From positions 73,853,345 to 73,917,344 of the forward strand of contig NC_087065.1 of the NCBI RefSeq assembly GCF_963678635.1: a DNA stretch of 64,000 nucleotides. The letters are read 5' to 3'. A program made the translations under genes and the position numbers. The notes beneath the pieces were generated by a model, which did not search any database, was not told where the DNA came from, and was given only the letters and a program-made list of their open reading frames with translations. Origin of the DNA: Symsagittifera roscoffensis. Its lineage: Eukaryota > Xenacoelomorpha > Acoela > Convolutidae. Below, one piece after another: positions 48,091-57,669 of this stretch; positions within the stretch are counted from its first letter, which is position 1, and each line of letters begins with the position of its first letter.

Positions 48091-48225
48091 GTTTTCTGAA
48101 ACTTACCATCTGAAACCTTACCATCTTAATTAGGAAACCTATTCCTTATCTTAATACATAGGAAATCTATTCCTATCTTAATACATGCGGGTCACCGACC
48201 CCCCACTTCTGCTCACTCTTCTACT
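48091..48225 (-). repeat. Right Polinton terminal inverted repeat
   Basis: Read inward on the minus strand: AGTAGAAGAGTGAGCAGAAG, then GTGACCCGCATGTATTAAGA, two ~28 bp tandem units (TATGTATTAAGATAAGGAAT with AGGTTTCC) and GATGGTAAGTTTCAG. Each unit contains a GGAA...TTTCC dyad. Confidence 0.85.
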
Positions 48226-49699
48226 TTAAAAAATCTTAGCTAATTAACTTATCAATATTCCATCTGACCAATTTCAGGATTTAGATTTTCCAACTATTGA
48301 TTTTTCTGGCACCCAATGCTTCTTTGAACTTCTCCCATTTCGAGTTACTCCAACACATTCGAGGAACTGCTCCGTCAATTACGTTCATTTTGTAATGCTA
48401 GGAGCATATTTTTTGAAATTCAGTTTTGTACCAGTCTCATTGGGTTTCTGATTCCAGCCGCATGTGGCCTTTTTAATAAGTCCACTTTTGAATTCAAATC
48501 CAAGAAGGCCAAGTTCCGCGATTATCTCCTTTTTCAAGACTGAAATGTAAATTTGGATGCAATGAAATTGTTGCCTGTAAAACATCCCCTGGGTCACGAC
48601 GCAGAGTTCTCATAGTATCATCAAAATACCTTGGAAAAACATTCAGTCTCATTTTAAACTGGTTCGTGTTTTGTTGTTCTATACATGCCAGACTGTGTCA
48701 GAATGTTTGCGTAATCGGCTATTGATATAGTTGCACAGTTCAAGTGATACCAAATCATGCAAGCTTCGCATTCAACTCCTTTTGTTCTATAGGTCACTCT
48801 TTTTAGAAGTTGAGGGCAGACGCCATTTTATTTTTTCACTGGATTGCCTAAATGTGATACTACCCTTTTTAACTCTGGCTTTTATTCGTTTAGTAACAAA
48901 TTGGCTGAAATTACAGCATGGGAAGCTACCACAGCAAGAACTTTTCTTTAATATACCACAATTTCTGTCATTTAAAGTGTATTTATTTTACTGCCACATT
49001 TAACAATTTTTCAATGTCTTGCGTGTCAATTCTGGAAGAAAGGCGCGTTTGTTCACTTTTTTGGAACTATTTCATTATCTTTCTTATCCTCGACTTTCAA
49101 GGACAAAATTTTCAGATTGAGGGGAAAAAATTCTCATGCGAGTTCGAAACAGTTTTTCTCGTGACTTCCCTAGTCATCTGCGTGTTTGTGTCAACGTTTT
49201 CTTCTTCTATTTTTTAAAACTTCTCGCCATTAAATTATTGAGAGATGGTTCAATGAGCTGCCAGCAGGGAAACAACCCGTCGAAGAGATGTCCCCTTTTT
49301 GTTGACCTTCCATAAACCTTACAAATTCGTAGGCTACTCCCGGTTGACTTCAATTTAGTGTAGAAGGCATCACTGATCCGCTCCTTTATTTATGGCGAGC
49401 AGTTTTTTCTGGACGTCTTTTTCAGTTTTCATGACAACATTATCCGTGAGACTTTTTTGGTTACTTGATTGTTGTGACTGCAAAAGCTCGGGTTGTTTCG
49501 CCTCGTAATTTAGTTTTTTTCCTGACACAAAATTCTACACCCTTATGAAACGACGCAGCTAGAAAACCATTCTCCTTCAAATCAATTTTGGTTTCATTTT
49601 TCGTTTGAATTATCTGAATTTGTCAGCTTCAATTTTTAGCTTAGAGTTATCCGCCGTTTCGATCAGAGACTGACTTGAATTTTCCAATGAGGTTAATGA
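48226..49699. other. Non-coding stretch right of the Polinton
   Basis: AT-rich. Open frames at 48731-49217 are hydrophobic and without recognised domains. No repeat family from elsewhere in the window was recognised. Confidence 0.5.
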
Positions 49700-50304
49700 A
49701 TTAAAATCAGAGGCTGAATCAAAATTTGCACAATCACAACATGTTTTATTTGCCCATCTGATTTATTTTTGCGATTGGAAAAAGTATTCTTTATTTAATT
49801 TTGTCACAATTAGAGCATATATTCCGAATTCTTTCGGAAAAAATTAAAGGCTGAATCGGAAAAGCAACTCAGAATCGGAAAAGCAACTGTTGAGCAATTA
49901 AAACAATTTTTTTTTGAACAATTCGATTCAGCCTCTGATCTTAAATCAGAGGCTGAATCGAAATTTACACGACACAAGTTTTTTTCCCATATGAGTTGTT
50001 TTTCCGATTCAGCTTCTGATATTTTCCTATTTCCTGAAGAACTCAGAGTATATTCTAGAAGTTCGACAGTATCAGTTTAGGAATCTATTTCTAATAGATG
50101 ATAAATCAAATAGGTAATATTGGGTATCTAAGTCTCCAAAATTGGCAAAATATTTTATAATTGTGTTGTAATTTAAGATAAGTGATTGAATCGAATTGGA
50201 ATCGATACTTTAAGGTCAATGATAACTTAATGATGGATTTTTTTAAAAAAATTGGAGTCTGAACCCAATTTTTCTCGATCAGAACATGTTTTAATTGCCC
50301 ATTT
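49700..50304. repeat. Region of dispersed inverted repeats around TCAGAGGCTGAATC
   Basis: The motif TCAGAGGCTGAATC or its complement occurs at about 49711, 49926, 49947 and, altered, 49852 and 50004, with shared flanks (CACAACATGTTTTATTTGCC near 49735 and 50285). It looks like several nested or overlapping foldback elements. Confidence 0.5.
49922..49962. repeat. Perfect 18 bp hairpin
   Basis: TTCGATTCAGCCTCTGAT and ATCAGAGGCTGAATCGAA are exact complements across the 5-base loop CTTAA. Possibly the junction of two element ends. Confidence 0.9.
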
Positions 50305-50527
50305 AGGGGAGCGGTGGTGAATTGGTTACGTCTCCGCCTCTCAATCGAAAGGTCGGATGTTCGAGGCCCACCATGAGCCGTGCTCGTTGCTTGAGGGTGA
50401 AGCAATACTACCCAGCCCAGAAAAATAACCAAAAAAAATGCATGCAGTTCCTAAACAGGGGCACAACAGCGGTTGCCGTGATGAGCTGTACAGCTCGTAT
50501 GTTGGTCCTTTCCCCCGTGGATAAATG
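50305..50527 (+). mobile_element. tRNA-derived SINE
   Basis: Head: GGGGAGCGGTGGTGAATTGG then TTACGTCTCC, an A-box pattern, and GATGTTCGAGGCC, a B box, about 35 bases on, as in Leu/Ser-type tRNAs. Body: CCCAGCCCAGAAAAATAACC, CACAACAGCGGTTGCCGTGA, and a tail with the palindrome GAGCTGTACAGCTC, then GTATGTTGGTCC and GTGGATAAATG. The body recurs at 11962-12068. Such elements are transcribed by RNA polymerase III and mobilised by a LINE. The partner LINE is not in this window. Confidence 0.75.
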
Positions 50528-51213
50528 ATTTTAAATTAGTCTGAAAAGCACAAATAAAAAAATCTAAGCTGTTTTCCGATTCAAACTCTGATCTGTTCCA
50601 ATACAACCCAGAGTACATTCTTGCAATTTGACAAAATCATTTTAATTCTCGGAATATAGCACTTTGAATTTCCCTGTGAGTACTCTCGCAGTCCAGATTT
50701 GTCAAATTAATTTCAGAGACTACCAAAAATTTATGTCACCTTTACACGATCTTAAAATTAAAATTGTTCAAAATTTTGTGGCGTTGAAATTGAAAAATGA
50801 ACGTGAACTTTTTTTGCGATGACAAAATGAGCTAGAAAATGAACTACCAAATCATAGAAAACGTCGGGGAACCTGCAGCTGAAGTATTAAACAAACTCTC
50901 AAAAATGGGTGCAAATTCACCCATGGTTTGTACGTGAAATCTTTCCATTTATGAGTGTTTCATTGGCATGAGCAAAACAATTTTTAGACTAAATCTAAGT
51001 TTTCGAAATATTTTCAGACAAAAAAGTAGTCGTTTGCTGTGCTGGTTAAATTTAAGTTTTGGCCTGAAGTCCCTTTGGATTGAAGTCCAGTCGGCATATT
51101 GTCTTAAACCTAATGAACTGTTAACCCACAAGGCTGCCGATGATATGCATTTTCTATGGAAATTCTTCTTTTTCCAGAAAGAGGTTTTTTCATGAATGTT
51201 ATGCCCTCAAGAA
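50528..51213. other. Non-coding stretch
   Basis: AT-rich. An inverted pair of related sequences (ATTTTTAGACTAAATCTAAG near 50980 and TTAAATTTAAGTTTTGGCC near 51045) may be a worn foldback. No gene seen. Confidence 0.4.
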
Positions 51214-51366
51214 CAGGGGCGGATTTTCGGCGCTGAAAATTTGACCAAAACAGAGTTTAGTGCCTTGGGAGAACTCGGAAAATCAATTTAGTCGACCTAA
51301 AAAAAAGATCGACAAAAAATTTTCGACAACCTCCCGAGCCTCGAGAAAATCCTAAATCCACTCCTG
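51214..51366. mobile_element. 153 bp hAT-type MITE with 8 bp target duplication
   Basis: Terminal inverted repeats CAGGGGCGGATTT and AAATCCACTCCTG, flanked on both sides by CTCAAGAA (51206-51213 and 51367-51374). Eight-base duplications and CAGGGGCGGAT-type ends are hallmarks of hAT elements. No coding content, so it depends on a transposase elsewhere. Confidence 0.85.
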
Positions 51367-51374
51367 CTCAAGAA

Positions 51375-51988
51375 CTTTTAATCAACAAATTTAAGTTTGG
51401 AAAATTTTCAGCTTTTGTTTTGTAATTAAAAAATGTTCATGTGGGAGTTCCGATAGGTATAATGTTGTTCCCATTCTTGCTCCATCTGCGTTTCCATGAA
51501 ATTGTGCACTCGAATTTCCCCTGCAGCATCGCAGGTTTCGCAGAATTCAGGTAAATTGCAGAAACTTCTGTTTAACGAATGCATCCAGTTATACCGTGTA
51601 TATTCCAAAATGTTGTACTCGGTTTGTTTTGAATGTAGCTAATTCTACACATGATAGTGTTGATAGCAAATTGAACTTATTTTGAAATATGTAAAATTGA
51701 TTTAGTGCCTTCTGCATAACATTTTGCCTAAAAATACGTTTACCTTTTAGTTCACTTTTATTCACTGATTGGCATTTTTTCTTTTTCAGTTTGTGTCGTT
51801 GTTTCGACAACTTCAAAAGAGTGACACCGAGTGACATTTGGTACAATTTTAAGACAGCCAATTTTTACAGAACGGCCTTTAATTTTTTCTGCACTACTTT
51901 GGCGCCAATATACTTTAATTTGAGGGTGTTGGTGTTTTCAAAACTTTGAAAGTGCCCAAGACGGCGCAGCAAATTATGGTAAAATAGA
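51375..51988. other. Stretch upstream of the LTR element, no gene established
   Basis: A minus-strand frame at 51623-51426 is protein-like (contains FCETCDAAGEIRVHNFMETQ) and could be an exon, but I recognise no family and see no clean flanking splice sites. The rest is AT-rich. Confidence 0.35.
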
Positions 51989-51992
51989 GTGT

Positions 51993-52197
51993 TGTCATAG
52001 TATCTAAATTTAGTTCATGTTCCATTTCTAGTTGTGCTATTTAATTCATTTATCTGTCTGGCGCTAACTGGTATTTAACCTTCGGAGTTTGTCTGTCACC
52101 TTCGGATGACAGCTATTTTATTGTCTCCGACTAACTTTCTGAACTAGGGTTACTTATTAAAAGGATTAAATTAACACCTCGAAACCGTCTTTTCACA
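51993..52197 (+). repeat. 5' LTR
   Basis: 205 bp, TG...CA. Contains ACCTTCGGAGTTTGTCTGTC followed by ACCTTCGGATGACAG, an internal near-repeat. The terminal A is also the first base of the gag ATG. Confidence 0.95.
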
Positions 52198-53168
52198 TGG
52201 CGCAGCCAACAGGCCAAAGTGGGGGGAAAAACCCGCTGGGGATTACATCGTTTTGGCCCTCGACGTTTGCAGAGCCACCAATGCTATGGGAGTTTTGGTT
52301 CAATCGTTTTCAATGGGGGATGGTGGCCAAACATAGTATGAACCCAAAGAATTTCTATTATGCCAGTACGTTAACCGCAGCGCAGGTTACAGATTTACCA
52401 GAGGAGGTAGACGGGAAAAATCGCCTGGCGTCGGAGCAAACGCTTATCTCAAACTTGTATGTGTGTCTGGGGGAGAAAGGACAGGATGAGCTACATAAGA
52501 GGAAACCACACCTGGATTTATCTACAAGGTACTCTAGAGTTTTTGATACTATTGAAACAGAATTCAGGAAGGAACGGAACGAAACTTACGAGACATTCCA
52601 ACTATTGGCACGGAAGCAACAAATAGGAGAATCGCTGGAACAGTTCCACTCAGTGTTAAGTGGGCTGGCCGCCCGATGTAATTTTGGAGCATTGGAGACC
52701 AGGATTTTGCGGGATGTGTTCATTGTGGACATGAACAATAGGGAGGCCCAAAATGAGTTATGTCGCTCGACGAAGACACCAGAGGAGGTGTACCGTATTG
52801 CACTTTCATATGAACGTGGATACAAATATGCTAAGTCATACGGATCAGTAACCGGGGGAGGAACTAGTGGCACTGCCGGCAGAGCTGGAGCGTTCCAAAT
52901 CAAGACGGAACCGGTGGGAGCCATCCGAGGAGGATACAGAAACAATAGACAGCGGGGCCGTGGATCGTTTAGAGGGCGAGCAGAAATGAGAGGGGGTGGT
53001 TCTAGAAGATGCTATAATTGTGATCAACCCAATTTTACCCCGGAACACCTCACAACTTGTCCAGCCAAAAATGCAACGTGTAACTTCTGCCGGAAAACGG
53101 GGCATTACGAGAGGACTTGTAGGGGAAAGCGAAACAATCGGGGAAGACCGGCAGTGGGACTAATCTAA
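52197..53168 (+). CDS. gag: Gypsy gag polyprotein
   Basis: An intact 323-codon frame. The N-terminal two thirds is a helical capsid-like region (WPSTFAEPPMLWEFWFNRFQ, ETYETFQLLARKQQ, LEQFHSVLSGLAARC). A basic Arg/Gly-rich segment (RGSFRGRAEMRGG) leads into two zinc knuckles: a stretched one, C-x2-C-x8-H-x3-C, and a canonical C-x2-C-x4-H-x4-C (CNFCRKTGHYERTC). Gag packages element RNA into virus-like particles in the cytoplasm. The ATG uses the last base of the 5' LTR, so there is no leader between LTR and gag. Upstream in-frame stops in the LTR support this start. Confidence 0.93.
   Translation: MAQPTGQSGGKNPLGITSFWPSTFAEPPMLWEFWFNRFQWGMVAKHSMNPKNFYYASTLTAAQVTDLPEEVDGKNRLASEQTLISNLYVCLGEKGQDELHKRKPHLDLSTRYSRVFDTIETEFRKERNETYETFQLLARKQQIGESLEQFHSVLSGLAARCNFGALETRILRDVFIVDMNNREAQNELCRSTKTPEEVYRIALSYERGYKYAKSYGSVTGGGTSGTAGRAGAFQIKTEPVGAIRGGYRNNRQRGRGSFRGRAEMRGGGSRRCYNCDQPNFTPEHLTTCPAKNATCNFCRKTGHYERTCRGKRNNRGRPAVGLI
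52198..52215 (+). other. Primer-binding site
   Basis: TGGCGCAGCCAACAGG follows the 5' LTR directly. TGG pairs with the CCA end of a tRNA. I cannot name the tRNA. The site is also gag codons 1-6. Confidence 0.7.
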
Positions 53169-53226
53169 AATCAGGAGGATATGGAAGCTAGTGAAATAGG
53201 CGACGCGGAGGATACTTACACGCAGC

Positions 53227-54039
53227 ATGAGAATTCCGTTGGCTGGGTTAATACGCCGATCGTGGGATTCGGATAGCTCAGGAGATTATGTTGTCATGGC
53301 TATCAAATCCCGGAGAGAAACAAAAATAAAAGTGGCCGGCGCCCGACTACCAATTAAGGTAAATGGAAAGCAAACAAACGTTTGGATAGATAGTGGATCA
53401 CCGATTTCAATATTCACCATTGGGGAATTGAAACGGACGTTGGGCACCGCAGGCGTCAAGGTGAAGGCACCGGCACCGGCGGACGATGAGTTCAGGGACT
53501 ACGGAAACAACCCCTTACGACTACTAGGAACGATGGACGTATTGTTGGAAACGAACGGATGGGTGACCAACGCGAATATCAGAGTGATTGCAGGAAGCAG
53601 ACCATCAATTATTGGGAGAGACCTAATGCCAAATCTTGGATTACAGATAGTGCAGAAGGCACCGGAGGAGAATGTGATGTCGGTACAGAGCGATCAATCT
53701 GCGGCCGAGGCAACAGAGGTGGTGGATTCACTAGACCACTGGCAGACCTATTTCAGTAAGCAATTTGAAAACCTTTTTAACAGAGTCGGAAAAATTAAGA
53801 ATTATAGGGTACACGCGGATTTTTTCGAAACGTTAACGCCAATTCAACAAAAAGGACGTAGAGTGCCAATCACATTGCAGGATAAGGTCGATAAGGAAAT
53901 TGATAAACTTTTACGACAAGGACACATTGAAAAGCTGAATGAATGTTCGGATAAGTATTTTGTTTCTCCGATTGTAATAACAGTGAAAAAGGATGGATCA
54001 GTAAAATTAGCGTTAGGATCCCGGGTGTTCAAAGAGTGA
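53227..54039 (+). pseudogene. pol: Gypsy pol part 1: protease and N-terminal RT, cut by deletion
   Basis: In the +1 frame relative to gag, as usual for programmed shifting, although the exact entry is not resolved. The aspartic protease motif is VWIDSGSPISIF with the flap/loop segment IIGRDLMPNLGL. RT begins with HADFFETLTPIQQKGRRVPI and KEIDKLLRQGHIEKLNECSD, then VVI-type fingers up to KKDGSVKLALGSR. There the sequence jumps to the palm region and the frame ends after six codons. The missing piece should contain the RT motif with the first catalytic Asp. Confidence 0.85.
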
Positions 54040-55523
54040 TGGATACGATCCTTTCGGAATTTCCACAGGCGCATGCTTTTATTGATGACATTTTGGTGGT
54101 CACCAAAGGCACGGAGATTGAGCATATCTCGACAGTTGAGAGAATTTTGCGGAAGTTGGATCGGGAGAATATGTCACTTAAGCTCACCAAATGCCAATTT
54201 GCGCGGAGAGAGTGTGAATGGTTGGGGCACAAAATAACTCGTACCGGAATAACACCGCTCGTCCGAAAAACGGAACCGATCGAATCGCTTAAAGCACCAA
54301 AAACGGTGTCACAACTTAAATCCTTTATGGGCTCCATTCACAGCCTGCACAAATATCTTCCGGCGCTTGCGGAATCATCAGCGTCATTGCGCCCACTATT
54401 AAGCCGGAAAAACGATTATATTTGGAGCGACGAATGTCAAATATCATTCGAAAACCTGAAAAAGCAGGTGGCTAACATAGAACTTCGGCATTTTGATATA
54501 CACCGAGACACAAGAATTGTGTGTGACGCTAGTCATAACCGGCTCGGAGCGGTCCTTGAGCAACTAAATTCCGACGGCTGGCGGCCGATATCGTTCGCAT
54601 CCCGGTATTTAAACGAGGCAGAGAAAAATTATTCAACGAATGAATTAGAAATGCTGGCAGTTGTGTGGGGGGCGGAAAATTTCCGCAACTATGTGCTTGA
54701 AAGAAAATTTTTAATAGTTACGGATCATAAGGCACTAGTATCATTGCTAAATGGGAACAACAAAAAGAACAAAACAATGTTTAGCAGATTAACAAGATGG
54801 TTAGATCGTCTTATACCGTTCGATTTTCAAGTAGAGCATAAACCCGGAGCAAAAATTGGACTCGCTGACTATCTATCAAGGCATCCCAGTTTGGAGCCTC
54901 AACCGGTTAGCACCTACGACAGTATGTTTACGGTGGCGAAAATTAGTAGAATTAGATCCGCCCTCGGATTTGAAAAGGAACCTTTCTCCAAAAATAGACT
55001 CGAGTATCCACCGGTTACTAATAATAGACGCGTTTGTAATATATCGAATAGAAAACGACCGGTAGAGGGCGAACGATCATGCGATGGATATTGGACCAAT
55101 CACAGAGCGACGAATTGCATTTCCGGCAGGTCAATTAAGTCTAGTAATACTTTAGTTGGGACTATTATTGAAGCTGACTTTAGTTACTTAAATTCTTCAA
55201 AAACACTCAAAATTTCTCCAAATTCTTCAACAAACACTCAAAATTTAAAACACAATTTAATCATGGAAAAAAAAATCAGAAAATTGTTGGAACGACACCC
55301 TAGCATTAGTAGTAGCGATGAAATAGAGGAGATTGATGTGGATATGCAGGCGGTTACAACTGAAGTAAAACAAATACTATTATTTCCATTCCGTCGGTTT
55401 ACCCTGGCGAAAGTTATCCACCGGTTAATCCGGAAAATAGGGTTATGTCTAACATTCCGAGAAATTGCAAAATCGTCAGTAAACAAACCGCTCTTCCCGA
55501 ATTGTTTAATCTTCGATTCATAG
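54036..55523 (+). pseudogene. pol: Gypsy pol part 2: C-terminal RT and RNase H
   Basis: Starts in the RT palm with QAHAFIDDILVVTKGTE (the catalytic Asp pair, xIDD) and LKLTKCQFARRECEWLGHKI, then the thumb/connection (LKSFMGSIHSLHKYLPALAE). RNase H follows with all acids visible: VCDASHNRLGAVLE, TNELEMLAVVWGAE and IVTDHKALVSLL, and ends near VEHKPGAKIGLADYLSRHP. The start codon is fortuitous, since the piece is joined to part 1 by the deletion. The last part overlaps the integrase frame by 79 nt in another frame. Confidence 0.88.
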
Positions 55524-57436
55524 AATCAGAATATAATTCAGATCCACAATTACAAGCCATTATCGAATTAATTAAATGTAAAGACCCTCAGTTACACTCA
55601 AAAATTGAAGCGATGAGTAAGTACTTTGCGCAGTATACTCAGGACTTTCACGTAAGAGACGGATGGCTGTGGATGGACGAGAGGCTATTGATCCCTAACA
55701 CCTTGCAAGCGGCGGTGGCCAATAGGCTACATTATTATCACCACGGGAAATCAAGTATGTACGACGCGGCTAAAGACATCTGGTACCCGTACATGTTCCG
55801 TAACTTAGCAACTATCGCCGGGAATTGTCAGGAATGCACATTAGCGGGTAAGAACTTGAAAAACATGTGTTCGAAGAATGATATAGGGAAAATACCTGAG
55901 CCAAAAGAACCGAATGAATCGGTACAACTGGATTTTTGGGGGCCCATTAACTACTTGAAGGAGTCTAAAAAGTATGTTTTGGTGGCGGTGGATCGGTTCT
56001 CACGTTGGCCATCGGCTATGGTCTGTAATTCGAACCGATCGGATAAAATTACTAAATTGTTGAAAGCATACATAATTGCCCATGGAGTTCCGCGCCAAAT
56101 TCGAGTTGATCAAGGAACAAACTTTATGTCTAAGGAGGTTAGGGCATTTTGTCATGAACAAGGAATTGAAATCCTCATCTCGCCAGTGAACGATCATAGG
56201 GCAACAGGATGTGTCGAACGCACGATTGGCAGCATCAAGAATTCAGTACTGACGTATGCGCGGGAGGATAAACCGGAACCCTTGGATCGAATGGTCGAAA
56301 GAGCCCTCGGAGCTTTAAGATTTGTTAAAAACGCCACCCTCAACATAACACCGTTCGAAGCGCACCACGGCCGGGAAGCTAACACGGTACTCAGAAATTT
56401 GACTAAAAAGCCTACTTTACGGAACTTAAATTGGGATAAGGTAATACGATCAAAATCTGCATGTTTAGATGAACGAGACCCAATCGCCCAAGCAATGCCG
56501 GAGCCTATGGATACCAACTGGGGAATCCGATCGGACACTGAGTACGACCTGAAAAATAGGCGAAGACCACTGAAATTGGCCGATGACCAAGCCGCTAACC
56601 AGGATGACGAGCCTGGAATTGTGCGGGCACCAAGTGACCCAGTAGAAATACCACCGGCAGTGGTGATGCAGAGGACCGGGGAGCGGAATATAAATAGGTA
56701 TAGACCATTAAATTTTGACATAGTTAATCAAAGTAAGCACACTATTGAAATGAGTAATGGTGCTGTGCTTAGAAAATTGGGAGTAGCACTAAAGAAGGCA
56801 AAAGTTCAGAAGAAACGGGCGCCGGGACAAATCGCGGCACCACCAACGCCATGGGACCTAAAAAGAAAGTTACTAACGTGTGGTAACCAGCCAAGCAGCT
56901 CAAAAGGCACCAGGGGAACTTTCCATAGCACCGTGGGAAAGAAGTCACGATTCCAAAATTTGGAAATCGCGGAGGACTCAGACTCGGACGCGGAAGACCA
57001 TTTGCCGCTAATTACATCGAAGCAAGCCAAACCGACAAGTGGTGGAACAAACGTTAGGGAAGAGGGACAAGGAACGTCTAGTGGGGGACAGGACCAAATA
57101 CAACCTGAAATCATAACGACTCGACCTAGTAATTACGAGACAGCGACGGACTACACAATTGCACGCGAGCAGGAAATCGCAGAGAACCAAAGGGAGGGAG
57201 ATACCGGAGGAATCACACCACAGGAGACGGAACGCGAGGCGGAACAAATTCCAGAAATCAAAGAGAAAAAGCGGGGTCGGAAACAACGACTTGTTTCCTA
57301 CTCAAGTCAAGATTCAGCTAGTTCACTGGATGAAACTAGCTCTAGACGGTCTGGAAGAAAACGAACCGCAGTGACTAAGATAGGGGCAGTCATGATCGAT
57401 AACATCCAAAAGACGAATAAGTCGGGAGCAAAATGA
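55445..57436 (+). CDS. pol: Gypsy integrase with long charged C-terminal tail
   Basis: 663 codons, no stop. The HHCC zinc domain is seen as HYYHHGKSSMYDAA and CQECTLAGKN. The DDE core is complete: VQLDFWGPINYL (Asp), IRVDQGTNFMSKEV (Asp) and GCVERTIGSIKNSV (Glu). After about residue 330 comes a ~330-residue hydrophilic tail rich in Glu, Lys, Pro and Ser (for example KAKVQKKRAPGQIA, SYSSQDSASSLDETSSRR) with no chromodomain that I recognise. Integrase inserts the cDNA into host chromosomes. Whether it is normally made by read-through from RNase H or by frameshift cannot be told here. This domain alone looks active. Confidence 0.88.
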   Translation: MSNIPRNCKIVSKQTALPELFNLRFIESEYNSDPQLQAIIELIKCKDPQLHSKIEAMSKYFAQYTQDFHVRDGWLWMDERLLIPNTLQAAVANRLHYYHHGKSSMYDAAKDIWYPYMFRNLATIAGNCQECTLAGKNLKNMCSKNDIGKIPEPKEPNESVQLDFWGPINYLKESKKYVLVAVDRFSRWPSAMVCNSNRSDKITKLLKAYIIAHGVPRQIRVDQGTNFMSKEVRAFCHEQGIEILISPVNDHRATGCVERTIGSIKNSVLTYAREDKPEPLDRMVERALGALRFVKNATLNITPFEAHHGREANTVLRNLTKKPTLRNLNWDKVIRSKSACLDERDPIAQAMPEPMDTNWGIRSDTEYDLKNRRRPLKLADDQAANQDDEPGIVRAPSDPVEIPPAVVMQRTGERNINRYRPLNFDIVNQSKHTIEMSNGAVLRKLGVALKKAKVQKKRAPGQIAAPPTPWDLKRKLLTCGNQPSSSKGTRGTFHSTVGKKSRFQNLEIAEDSDSDAEDHLPLITSKQAKPTSGGTNVREEGQGTSSGGQDQIQPEIITTRPSNYETATDYTIAREQEIAENQREGDTGGITPQETEREAEQIPEIKEKKRGRKQRLVSYSSQDSASSLDETSSRRSGRKRTAVTKIGAVMIDNIQKTNKSGAK

Positions 57437-57657
57437 AAAGGAGGAGAAAAAGAAGTATGAGTAACAAACTTATATAAACAACTTACAAAACTGTTATCAT
57501 ATGGAGGTCCAGGGAGAGGGCATGCTGTGAAACGGCAAAAACTCAAAAGTTTGTGTTTTAAAGGTGTTGTAGTTGATTGACAAAACTTGTTATTAACCCT
57601 ATTGATTACTGTTAACATCGATGCATTGGATACGTTGATTAGAGTCATTAATTCTTA

Positions 57658-57669
57658 CAAGGAGGGAAA
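57658..57669 (+). other. Polypurine tract
   Basis: CAAGGAGGGAAA ends directly at the 3' LTR, the usual primer for plus-strand DNA synthesis. Confidence 0.8.

Larger units (their letters stand above)
34162..48225. mobile_element. Polinton/Maverick-type DNA element, decayed, 14.06 kb
   Basis: Bounded by inverted termini starting AGTAGAAGAGTGAGCAGAAG on both sides (Polinton ends characteristically start with AG). Inside are a retroviral-type integrase, a P-loop ATPase, several small decayed frames on the minus strand and a family B DNA polymerase on the plus strand, the defining Polinton combination. Layout is two-armed: leftward genes from about 42.1 to 34.9 kb, rightward polymerase from 43.6 kb. 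Almost every frame is broken. No clear 6 bp target duplication is visible (left flank ...CAATAAAAGT, right flank TTAAAAAATC), perhaps through decay. A major capsid gene could not be recognised. Confidence 0.88.

Noticed and set aside
54018-54030. GGATCCCGGG at the RT deletion as proof of a cloning artefact
   Set aside because: Overlapping BamHI/SmaI-type hexamers can occur naturally. Without read data it is only a caution.
53844-57286. Several minus-strand frames of 80-175 codons under the gypsy pol region
   Set aside because: Antisense shadows of pol. No family similarity, and all are explained by low stop density opposite coding sequence.
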